Of a DNA stretch of 6,437 bases, positions 1-6,358 are shown one piece after another. Every line of letters begins with the position of its first letter. Positions within the stretch are counted from its first letter, which is position 1. The DNA is from JACJYE01 sp964432875 (GTDB lineage Bacteria; Bacteroidota; Bacteroidia; Chitinophagales; Saprospiraceae): positions 1 to 6,437 of the forward strand of contig CAYSPJ010000213.1 of assembly GCA_964432875.1 (NCBI GenBank), read 5' to 3'. Made by a program: the position numbers and the translations under genes. The notes below the pieces were generated by a model. That model was not told the origin of the DNA. It made no database searches and saw nothing but the letters and a program-made list of their open reading frames with translations.

Positions 1-50
1 TACTTAGCACGACTTTTTTAGACACTAGTTAGCACGAGTTTTTTAGATTC
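1..50. repeat. two tandem copies of a 25-bp unit at the window edge
   Basis: Positions 1-22 and 26-47 match over 22 nt with only two differences (C3/G28 and C13/G38). The shared core is TTAGCACGA, then C or G, then TTTTTTAGA. The period is exactly 25 bp. The array begins at the window edge, so more copies may lie to the left. All three plus-strand frames meet stop codons within the unit, so it is not coding in that direction. It could be the edge of a longer tandem array, a transposon end, or a degenerate intergenic repeat; the sequence seen here does not decide between them. Confidence 0.6.
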
Positions 51-127
51 GGCATCTAGGAAAAGAAGGGCGAGAACGGCCCAAAGAGCAGCGCCTTAAA
101 GCCGTGCTTCAAAAGAGATGCCTAAAC

Positions 128-153
128 TTCATGCTCCTGCAGCCAAGCATGAA
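128..153. repeat. perfect 8-bp inverted repeat (hairpin)
   Basis: TTCATGCT at 128-135 is the exact reverse complement of AGCATGAA at 146-153. The loop is 10 nt (136-145) and contains the palindrome CTGCAG. There is no T-run beside it on either strand, so it does not look like an intrinsic terminator. It may be part of the same repeated element as the motif cluster 35-150 bp to its right. Confidence 0.5.
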
Positions 154-188
154 ATCTGACGACCCTAGCAAGGTATTGCGCCAATTTC

Positions 189-304
189 TAAACCGCAAAA
201 CACAAAACCGCAAAATTTTAAATGCAAAATTAACACCGTGGCGCAGCCCGCTGTACGCCGCTTTTACATTTTACATTAGGAGTTTTACATTTTGCGGTTT
301 ACAT
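189..304. repeat. cluster of AAACCGCAAAA and TTTTACAT repeats with 12-bp inverted repeat
   Basis: TAAACCGCAAAA at 189-200 is the exact reverse complement of TTTTGCGGTTTA at 290-301. A second direct copy of the core AAACCGCAAAA lies at 205-215. TTTTACAT occurs at 262-269, 269-276 and 283-290, with a partial TTTACAT at 298-304. The long inverted repeat encloses about 89 bp. This layout resembles a small non-autonomous mobile or intergenic repeat element, but terminal target duplications are not evident. Because it lies just beyond the fdhA stop codon, a role in ending or stabilising the fdhBA transcript is also possible. Confidence 0.5.
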
Positions 305-328
305 CTCAGGCGCAACGCAGCGGCCATC

Positions 329-3076
329 CTATCCCGCTGCCACTGATTCCGTTTGCGCCTGCTGCTTGTACTTGCCCTTGCTCTTGCGGATGTTTACCGC
401 CACCACTTTGTACTCCGGGCAAAGCGCTTCGCTGTCATGCTCGTCGGAGGTGATGACGTTGAGCATCACTTCCGGGAAGTGGAAGGTGCTGCTCAGCACG
501 CCGGGCTTCACCTCATCGGTGATTTTGGCTTTGATATCGACCTTGCCGCGGGCCGATTCGACGCAGACCATATCGCCATCGGCGATGAAGTGGCGGGCGG
601 CATCCTCAGGATGGATGAGCAGCACGTCCTCGGTCAGTATCTCCACATTTTTGGTGCGGCGGGTCATGGTGCCAGCGTTGTAGTGCTCCAGCTCCCGGTT
701 GGTGGTGATGATGTAGGGATATTCCTCGGCATGTTGCGCCAGCTCATTGCTCTCTTTAAAGTCGAAGTAGTGGAATTTGCCCAGGCCGCGCCGGAAGGTT
801 TCGGTGTGCAGCACCTTGGTATCGGAGCCATCGGGCAGTACCGGCCATTGCTTGCCGTTGTCGCCCAGCTCATCCCAGGTCACGCCAGCGAAGAAGGGGA
901 CGATTTGGGAAATCTCCTGGAGGAGGGTTGCCGGGTCATAATCAGCCTGCGCATAGCCCATGTAGTTCATGATATCCACAATGATTTGGCCGTCGCTCTT
1001 GGTGCCCGGAAGGGGCTCTACCGCTTTCTGCACCCGCTGGATGCGGCGCTCGCCATTGGTATAGGTGCCGCTCTTTTCCAGGAAAGAAGCCCCGGGCAGG
1101 ACGACCGTGGCGTACTTGGCCGTCTCGGTCAGGAAGAGCTCCTGCACGACCAGCAGCTCCAGGTTTTGCATCGCAGCGATGACTTTGTTGGTATTGGGGT
1201 CGGTCTGCACCACGTCTTCGCCCATCAGCCAGAGGGCCTGGAGCTGGCCGGCGATGGAAGCGTCAAACATTTCAGGTATCTTCAACCCCTTGCCCAAAGG
1301 GATTTTAGCGCCGTAGAATTGCTCATAGCGCAGGTTGATTTCCGGGTCGTAGGCATTGAAGTAGCCCGCGCCCTGATGCGGCTGGCAGCCCATGTCGGCC
1401 GCGCCTTGCACGTTGTTCTGCCCACGCAATGGATTGACGCCCACGCCCCGGCGGCCGATATTGCCGGTGATCATCGCCAGGTCGGAAATCAGCATCACCG
1501 TATAAGTGCCCTGAGTGTGCTCGGTGACGCCCAGGCCGTGGAAGGACATGGCATTGGGTGCCGTCGCATAAGCGATGGCGGCAGCTTTGACCTGTTCCCG
1601 AGGCACGCCAGTGACGCGCTCGGCCTCGTCAATATCCAGGGCGAGGATTTGTTTTTTGAAGGCCTCGTAGCCTTCCGTGCGCGCCGCGATGAATGCTTCA
1701 TCCGCCACGCCTTCAGACATGATGTAGTAAAGCATCATATTCAGCAGCGCGACGTTGGTGCCGGGCTTCAACTGCAAGTGGTGGGTGGCGTAGCGCGCCA
1801 GCTCGATGCGGCGCGGGTCGATCACGATTGTCGTCTTGCCCTTCATGGCGTGCTGCTTTAGCTTGGCGCCAGTGACGGGGTGGGCATCCGTGGGGTTCGC
1901 CCCGATGACCAGGATACAGTCCGTGTATTTGAGGTCTTCAATCGAATTGGTGGCCGCGCCGGTGCCGAAGGCAAGCTGCATACCCAGGGCCGTAGGCGAG
2001 TGGCATACCCGTGCACAGCAGTCGATATTGTTGGTGCCGATGACGGCGCGGATGAATTTCTGCATCAAGTAGTTCTCCTCATTAGTACAGCGGGCCGAGG
2101 AGATGCCCGCGATGGCATCTGGCCCGTGCAGCGCCCGGATGCTGAGCAGTTTTTCGGCGATAAACCCGTAGGCTTCCTCCCAGCTCGCCTCCTCCAGCTC
2201 GCCATTGCGGCGGATGAGGGGCGTGGTGATGCGGTCGGGATGGTTGTAAAACGAAAAGGCGAAGCGCCCCTTGAGGCAGGTGTGCCCCTGGTTGACCTCC
2301 GCCTCGTAAGGCGCTTGGATGGACTTCACTTTGCCATCTACCACCGCCACCTCCAGGTTGCAGCCCACGCCGCAGTAGGTGCACACGGTGCGCACTTTCT
2401 CATCGGCTACTACCGATTTAGACTCAAAGACGTCGGAAATAGCTGAAGTAGGGCAGGCTTGGGCGCAGGCGCCGCAGCTCACGCAATCCGAGCCGAAGAA
2501 GGTGTCATCAAAGCCTTTGATGATGTGGCTGTCGAAGCCCCGTCCAGCCATGCTGAGTACAAACTCACCCTGCACTTCGTCGCAAGCTCGCACACAGCGG
2601 TAGCAATTGATACACTTGGACAAATCGGAGACCATATACGGATGGCTGAGGTCCTTCTGTCGGTCGAGGTGATTTTTGCCCTCGGGATAGCGCACTTTGC
2701 GGATGCCGACGGCGGCGGCTACGTCTTGCAGCTCGCAGTTGTTGTTGGCTTCACAAGTGAGGCAATCCAGCGGATGGTCGGTGAGCACCAGCTCGACGAT
2801 ATTGCGGCGCAGTTTCTTGATGCGTTCGTTATCGGTATAGATATACGAATCGGGGATGGCTGGGGTATGGCAAGAGGCCTGGGTGCGCAGCGGGCCGCCG
2901 GCTTGCAGCGCTACATCCACCGAGCAGACGCGGCAGGAGCCGAAGGGCTCCAGGTTGGGGGCGTCGCAGAGGGTGGGCACGCGCTGTTGGCCGAGGTGCC
3001 GCCGCACAAATGAGAGGATGGTCTCGCCTTCTTGCAGGGGATAAGCTTGATCGTTGATATATGCTATGCTTGCCAT
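329..3076 (-). CDS. fdhA: NAD-dependent formate dehydrogenase, catalytic alpha subunit
   Basis: This 915-aa protein is the molybdopterin subunit that interconverts formate and CO2 in the cytoplasm. The N-terminus is NuoG-like: a plant-type [2Fe-2S] site (C37, C48, C51, C69), a His-Cys site (H101, C105, C108, C114) and two [4Fe-4S] ferredoxin sites (C155/158/161/165 and C198/201/204/208). The catalytic part starts with another [4Fe-4S] site (C232, C235, C239, C267) followed by K269 in CLKGR. The active-site segment ARVCHSP puts Cys358 and His359 where Escherichia coli FdhF has selenocysteine and histidine. RGQNNVQG (551-558) and the C-terminal dinucleotide-binding motifs near 793-807 and 873-896 are typical of formate dehydrogenases. 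The [2Fe-2S] loop between C51 and C69 has 17 residues, against 13 in the relatives I recall. No twin-arginine signal or membrane segment is seen. The start lies 4 bp after the fdhB stop, without a clear ribosome binding site. Whether the metal is Mo or W cannot be read from the sequence. Confidence 0.95.
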   Translation of the reverse strand: MASIAYINDQAYPLQEGETILSFVRRHLGQQRVPTLCDAPNLEPFGSCRVCSVDVALQAGGPLRTQASCHTPAIPDSYIYTDNERIKKLRRNIVELVLTDHPLDCLTCEANNNCELQDVAAAVGIRKVRYPEGKNHLDRQKDLSHPYMVSDLSKCINCYRCVRACDEVQGEFVLSMAGRGFDSHIIKGFDDTFFGSDCVSCGACAQACPTSAISDVFESKSVVADEKVRTVCTYCGVGCNLEVAVVDGKVKSIQAPYEAEVNQGHTCLKGRFAFSFYNHPDRITTPLIRRNGELEEASWEEAYGFIAEKLLSIRALHGPDAIAGISSARCTNEENYLMQKFIRAVIGTNNIDCCARVCHSPTALGMQLAFGTGAATNSIEDLKYTDCILVIGANPTDAHPVTGAKLKQHAMKGKTTIVIDPRRIELARYATHHLQLKPGTNVALLNMMLYYIMSEGVADEAFIAARTEGYEAFKKQILALDIDEAERVTGVPREQVKAAAIAYATAPNAMSFHGLGVTEHTQGTYTVMLISDLAMITGNIGRRGVGVNPLRGQNNVQGAADMGCQPHQGAGYFNAYDPEINLRYEQFYGAKIPLGKGLKIPEMFDASIAGQLQALWLMGEDVVQTDPNTNKVIAAMQNLELLVVQELFLTETAKYATVVLPGASFLEKSGTYTNGERRIQRVQKAVEPLPGTKSDGQIIVDIMNYMGYAQADYDPATLLQEISQIVPFFAGVTWDELGDNGKQWPVLPDGSDTKVLHTETFRRGLGKFHYFDFKESNELAQHAEEYPYIITTNRELEHYNAGTMTRRTKNVEILTEDVLLIHPEDAARHFIADGDMVCVESARGKVDIKAKITDEVKPGVLSSTFHFPEVMLNVITSDEHDSEALCPEYKVVAVNIRKSKGKYKQQAQTESVAAG

Positions 3077-3080
3077 GTCG

Positions 3081-4733
3081 CTATGATTTGAAGTAAGGTG
3101 CTAATTCGGATTGGAAATAATGCAATGCATTTTTTACGGGCAGAGGCAGCCCTCCCCCCAGGGCGCAAAGGGAGCCGCGCTCGAGCGTGTCGAGCAGGTC
3201 ATCCATAAGCTGGCGGTCTATCTGGTAGCCATTCTCCTGAGCCTTGCGCAGCATCTCTGCCCCGCGGGTAGAGCCCAGGCGGCAGGGGAAGCACTTGCCG
3301 CAGCTCTCGTGGGCGGTAAAAGCAAAGAGGTGCTCCAGGTATTGGACGATGGGGAATGATTCCGGAAGGCATACCACCGAGGCGTGCCCCAGGAGAAAAC
3401 CCTCGTGGGCAAAGGAGTCGAAATCCACCGTCAGGCTATTGATTTTACCTACTGGCACCAGCCCGCCCAGCGGCCCGCCGATGTGCATGGCCTTTACGGC
3501 TTGTTTGAAGCCGCCGCCCAAATCCTCTACCACTTGCTGCAGGGGCGTGCCCATATCGACCTCGTAGATGCCCGGCCGGTGGAAGAAGCTGTCCAGCGAC
3601 AGCAGCTTGGTGCCCGTCGATTTAGAAGTCCCGACGGCAGCAAAGGCTTTGCCGCCGTTTTGGACGATGAACGGCAGATTGGCTAGCGTCTCCACATTGT
3701 TGACTACGGTGGGTTGATTGAACAGGCCTTGCTGGGTGGGGTAGGGGGGGCGTACCCGCACTTCCGGCCGCTGCCCTTCCAGCGAAGACAGCAGGGCGGT
3801 CTCTTCGCCGCAGATATAAGCGCCTTGCGCCTTGATGATTTTAAAATCGAAATCGAAACCAGAACCCAGGATGTTTTCGCCCAGGTAGCCGCCACGGCCC
3901 AGTTCCTCCACTGCTTGTTGGATGATCGCGATGGATTCGGGATATTCCGCCCGGATGTAGAGTACGCCATAGCGGGCGCCGATGACGTAGGCGGCGATCA
4001 TCATGCCTAGCAGCAGGGCGTGGGGCCGTTCTTCCATGAGGTAGCGGTCGGAATAAGCCCCGGGGTCGCCCTCGTCGGCATTGCATACCACGAATTTGGT
4101 GGCGCTAGCTGCTGCCCGGCAGGAAGCTAGCTTAAAGGCCATGGAGAACCCGGCGCCGCCCCGGCCGCGCAAACCAGATTGCTGCACTTGTTCGAGCACC
4201 CCTTCAGGCCCTATCGCGAAGCAATCGGCCAGCAGGCGGTAGTATTCCTCGACCGCGGGATAAGGGGCGGTCAGGATCGGGGTGCCGATATGGCCCACTT
4301 GGTATTGATCGGCGATAGCTACTCCTCCCCTCACGATTTCCGGCAGCTGCTGGGCAGCCGCCCCGGAGTAGTTGCGGCCTTGGTAGTGGAACGCGCTGTT
4401 TTCATGGCAACGGCCCAGGCAACACATCTCTCCGATTTCTGCTTCCGGGAAGTGGTTTTTCAGCTGGCTCTTCAGCCCTTCCTGGGTGTTGGCGGCCAGG
4501 CAGGCGCTACCGTTGCACACATAGACTTTTTTGCCCTGGTTTTCGGCCTTCATAAAATCGTAAAAGCTCACGGTGCCATAGACGTTGGCTTTGCCGATGA
4601 GGAATTCCTCCTGCAGGCGCTCCATCTCCGCCCAGCTCGGCGTGCCGGTAGCCTCGGCTGCTCGCCCGAGTTGTTCGAAGAGCGGATTGGACAACCCCTT
4701 TCGCCCCGCTAAATGGCTAATATTTTTTGACAT
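3081..4733 (-). CDS. fdhB: NAD-dependent formate dehydrogenase, NuoE-NuoF fused beta subunit
   Basis: This 550-aa subunit takes electrons from FdhA and reduces NAD+. Residues about 1-130 form a NuoE-like thioredoxin-fold domain with a [2Fe-2S] site (C73, C78, C105, C109); its leading helical part is shorter than in free-standing NuoE. Residues about 150-550 are NuoF-like: GLRGRGGAGF (187-196) and NADEGDPGAYSDR (218-230) for FMN and NADH binding, ICGEETALLSSLEG (307-320), and NNVETLANLP (345-354). A C-terminal [4Fe-4S] site uses C478, C481 and C484 (ESCGKCFPCR) with C523 (GSLCALG). The fused layout matches the beta subunits of Methylobacterium extorquens FDH1 and Cupriavidus FdsB. No separate gamma (FdsG-like) gene is present between or beside the two genes in this window, which favours a two-subunit enzyme. 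The ATG at 4733 is the first Met after the predicted promoter. A hydrogenase or complex I diaphorase is unlikely because its partner gene is clearly a formate dehydrogenase. Confidence 0.94.
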   Translation of the reverse strand: MSKNISHLAGRKGLSNPLFEQLGRAAEATGTPSWAEMERLQEEFLIGKANVYGTVSFYDFMKAENQGKKVYVCNGSACLAANTQEGLKSQLKNHFPEAEIGEMCCLGRCHENSAFHYQGRNYSGAAAQQLPEIVRGGVAIADQYQVGHIGTPILTAPYPAVEEYYRLLADCFAIGPEGVLEQVQQSGLRGRGGAGFSMAFKLASCRAAASATKFVVCNADEGDPGAYSDRYLMEERPHALLLGMMIAAYVIGARYGVLYIRAEYPESIAIIQQAVEELGRGGYLGENILGSGFDFDFKIIKAQGAYICGEETALLSSLEGQRPEVRVRPPYPTQQGLFNQPTVVNNVETLANLPFIVQNGGKAFAAVGTSKSTGTKLLSLDSFFHRPGIYEVDMGTPLQQVVEDLGGGFKQAVKAMHIGGPLGGLVPVGKINSLTVDFDSFAHEGFLLGHASVVCLPESFPIVQYLEHLFAFTAHESCGKCFPCRLGSTRGAEMLRKAQENGYQIDRQLMDDLLDTLERGSLCALGGGLPLPVKNALHYFQSELAPYFKS

Positions 4734-4774
4734 GTTAATTGGCAGTTCAAGGATGTTCTTGAAATAATTTTTGC

Positions 4775-4807
4775 CAAAACTACGGATTTTTGTTTTTAAA
4801 TGCCAAA
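4775..4807 (-). promoter_or_regulatory. candidate Bacteroidota promoter for fdhBA
   Basis: Read on the minus strand, TAGTTTTG (4782-4775) fits the Bacteroidota -7 consensus TAnnTTTG. TTTG at 4807-4804 fits the -33 box, with 21 bp between the two. Transcription would start near 4768-4770, giving a leader of roughly 35 nt before the fdhB ATG at 4733. There is no Shine-Dalgarno sequence in that leader, which is common in this phylum. The leader is too short for a molybdenum-cofactor riboswitch. Confidence 0.5.
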
Positions 4808-4841
4808 ATTTGGAAAGAGATGTTGGCGGGCTTTTTCCAAA
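4803..4841. repeat. overlapping palindrome and inverted repeat, possible operator
   Basis: CCAAAATTTGG at 4803-4813 is a near-perfect palindrome (arms CCAAA and TTTGG around one A). Overlapping it, TTTGGAAA at 4809-4816 is the exact reverse complement of TTTCCAAA at 4834-4841, with a 17-nt loop. CCAAAA also recurs at 4774-4779, 4803-4808 and 4837-4842. The palindrome covers the candidate -33 box of fdhBA, so a bound regulator would be placed to block it. These are AT-rich words and could be chance. Confidence 0.3.
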
Positions 4842-4882
4842 AGGCCTATCCGGGCATTGATCCCCCGCTCAAAGATTCGGGC

Positions 4883-4911
4883 TTGGAATCTGCTTGTTTT
4901 GTGTATTTTTG
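4883..4911 (+). promoter_or_regulatory. Bacteroidota-type promoter for the DUF389 gene
   Basis: TTG at 4883-4885 and TATTTTTG at 4904-4911 match the -33 and -7 (TAnnTTTG) boxes of Bacteroidota housekeeping promoters, with an 18-bp spacer. Transcription would start near 4916-4918, about 10 nt before the ATG at 4928, leaving a very short A-rich leader (AGCGAAAAAA). Because these boxes lie within the longer open frame that begins at 4790, they argue for the start at 4928. Confidence 0.6.
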
Positions 4912-4927
4912 CCGCAAAGCGAAAAAA

Positions 4928-6268
4928 ATGGCCGAAATAACCAAGCTTGTCGAGAAGCTTTCCCACTATATCAACCTCAGCAGCGAAGTAGATGACTACG
5001 ACAAGATCCATGCCAGCATCGAGAAAGACATTATCTTTAAAGGCACTAATCTTTGGATTTTGATGTTCGCCATCATCGTCGCCTCGGTGGGGCTGAACGT
5101 CAACTCGACAGCAGTGATCATTGGCGCGATGCTCATCTCGCCGCTGATGGGCCCGATTAACGGCATGGGCTACAGCGTGGCGACCTACAACTTCCCCCTC
5201 TTCCGCAAGGCGGTCAATAACTTCGCTTTTGCCGTGGGGGCCAGTATCTTTGCCTCCACGCTTTACTTTGCCATTAGCCCGGTTTCTACGGCCCATTCCG
5301 AGCTGCTGGCGCGCACCAGCCCGACGATTTATGATGTGCTGATCGCGCTCTTCGGCGGCCTGGCGGGCATCGTGGCCATCAGCAGCAAGCAAAAGGGCAA
5401 CGTGATCCCCGGGGTGGCCATCGCCACGGCTTTGATGCCGCCGCTGTGCACCGCGGGCTACGGCCTGGCCACCGGGCAGTTTTATTACTTTTTCGGGGCT
5501 TTTTATCTCTTCACCATCAACACGGTCTTCATCGCCATCTCGGCTATCCTGATCTCGCAAATCCTGAAGTTCCCCATCCGCACTATCGTAGACAGCACGC
5601 AGAAGGTCAAAGTGAACCGCTGGATTTCTTTCGTGATCACTGTGACGATTTTACCCAGTATTTACTTTGGCTACGGACTAGTGCAGAAGGAGCAATTTAC
5701 CGAAAATGCCAACCGCTACACCCGCAACGTCAGTATCTACGAAGGCAACTACCTGCTGAAAAGCGAGATCAATGCCGACAAACAGGCGATCACCCTGGTC
5801 TATGGGGGCACTTCGCTGAATGAGGATCATAAAGAATCCATCCGGGTTAAAGCTAAAGACTTTGAGCTGGGCAAGGCGGAGATCAACATCCAGCAGGGTT
5901 TTGCTTTTGACGACATCAGCATGCGCACCAGCGAGATCGAGAACCTCAAGGGCGAGATCAACCGCCTGACGGTGCTGCTGGCCGAAAAAGGCCGCCAGCA
6001 GGACAGCCTTTCCAACCAGATGCAGATGGGCCGCCAATTGCTGTATGAGATCAAGCCGCTTTACCCGCAGTTGACTTCCTGCTCCTACTCCGAAGCGCTG
6101 CTGTTCGCCAGCAACGACAGCATCGCCGCCCCCGCCTTGACCCGCATCGTGACCTTCGGCTTGCAAGGCAATGCCCTGAAGGAGTCGGAGCGCACCAAGA
6201 TCGACAGCTGGCTCCAGGTCCGCCTCCGCACCGAGAAGGTGAGGGTTTATTATAATGTGGAGAAGTGA
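4928..6268 (+). CDS. DUF389 (TIGR00341) family membrane protein
   Basis: This 446-aa integral membrane protein belongs to the DUF389 family, whose function is unknown. After a charged, cytoplasmic-looking N-terminus (1-38) come about six or seven hydrophobic segments near residues 41-56, 60-78, 98-117, 134-151, 158-180, 184-209 and 233-251. The family's conserved core is clear: GLNVNSTAVIIGAMLISPLM (55-74) and GVAIATALMPPLC (162-174). Residues about 252-446 form a soluble domain with a predicted coiled coil around 332-372 (SEIENLKGEINRLTVLLAEK and onward) and a mixed alpha/beta tail; its side of the membrane is not certain. The open frame extends upstream to 4790, but those 46 extra codons look non-coding and contain the promoter, so I start at 4928. 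The gene is divergent from fdhBA with a 194-bp spacer. Transport or stress-related roles would be guesses. Confidence 0.85.
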   Translation: MAEITKLVEKLSHYINLSSEVDDYDKIHASIEKDIIFKGTNLWILMFAIIVASVGLNVNSTAVIIGAMLISPLMGPINGMGYSVATYNFPLFRKAVNNFAFAVGASIFASTLYFAISPVSTAHSELLARTSPTIYDVLIALFGGLAGIVAISSKQKGNVIPGVAIATALMPPLCTAGYGLATGQFYYFFGAFYLFTINTVFIAISAILISQILKFPIRTIVDSTQKVKVNRWISFVITVTILPSIYFGYGLVQKEQFTENANRYTRNVSIYEGNYLLKSEINADKQAITLVYGGTSLNEDHKESIRVKAKDFELGKAEINIQQGFAFDDISMRTSEIENLKGEINRLTVLLAEKGRQQDSLSNQMQMGRQLLYEIKPLYPQLTSCSYSEALLFASNDSIAAPALTRIVTFGLQGNALKESERTKIDSWLQVRLRTEKVRVYYNVEK

Positions 6269-6313
6269 AGGGCAACCGCCTGGGTTTGTCCGCGGCTCCT
6301 AAGTCGCCGCCCT
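6269..6313 (+). terminator. weak GC-rich stem-loops after the DUF389 gene
   Basis: Just past the stop codon, AGGGC (6269-6273) can pair with GCCCT (6309-6313), enclosing CCGC/GCGG (6276-6279 with 6292-6295). An alternative stem is GCGGC (6292-6296) with GCCGC (6306-6310). No T-run follows, so this is not a canonical intrinsic terminator. It may be a transcript-end structure or chance pairing in GC-rich sequence. Confidence 0.2.
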
Positions 6314-6344
6314 AAGGTTAATTACATGGGGAGCTGCTTTGATT

Positions 6345-6358
6345 ATGGCTTTTGCCAT
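6345..6358. repeat. small perfect hairpin ATGGC-TTTT-GCCAT
   Basis: A 5-bp perfect stem with a TTTT loop is followed by the T-rich stretch GGGTTTTGATTGTTT. It could act as a weak terminator for the DUF389 transcript. The stem is short and the T-run is interrupted, so support is limited. The remaining spacer to 6437 shows no confident gene. Confidence 0.2.

Larger units (their letters stand above)
1..328. other. gene-free, repeat-rich spacer downstream of fdhA
   Basis: I find no convincing gene in this stretch. It is visibly richer in A and T than the genes beside it and contains a 25-bp tandem duplication (1-50), a perfect 8-bp hairpin (128-153), and a cluster of AAACCGCAAAA and TTTTACAT motifs (189-304). 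A GTG-started frame at 104-346 on the plus strand runs straight through these repeats and into the 3' end of fdhA, so I do not accept it as a gene. A 21-codon minus-strand stretch (187-122) with protein-like composition is flanked by stops on both sides and could be a relic. The region also holds whatever terminates the fdhBA transcript, but no classical stem plus U-run is visible just after the fdhA stop. Confidence 0.6.

Noticed and set aside
104..346. An 80-codon GTG-started plus-strand frame in the left spacer
   Set aside because: It runs through the AAACCGCAAAA and TTTTACAT repeats, overlaps the fdhA 3' end on the opposite strand, and has no family resemblance or ribosome binding site.
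353..1861. A 502-codon plus-strand open frame opposite fdhA
   Set aside because: It is the mirror of a strongly supported GC-rich coding sequence. Its translation is a low-complexity mix of Val, Leu, His, Gly and Ala with no recognisable motif, as expected for an antisense shadow.
1880..2446. Other medium plus-strand frames opposite fdhA (also near 2459-3013) and opposite fdhB (4179-4712)
   Set aside because: They are antisense to conserved cofactor-binding regions of FdhA and FdhB, and their translations carry no recognisable domain.
4734..4770. Molybdenum-cofactor riboswitch in the fdhB leader
   Set aside because: The predicted leader is only about 35 nt and AT-rich, too short for the known Moco RNA fold.
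4796..5560. A 254-codon minus-strand frame across the DUF389 gene start
   Set aside because: Its translation is rich in Arg, Asp, Gly and His without motifs. It is antisense to the conserved DUF389 core and spans the divergent promoters.
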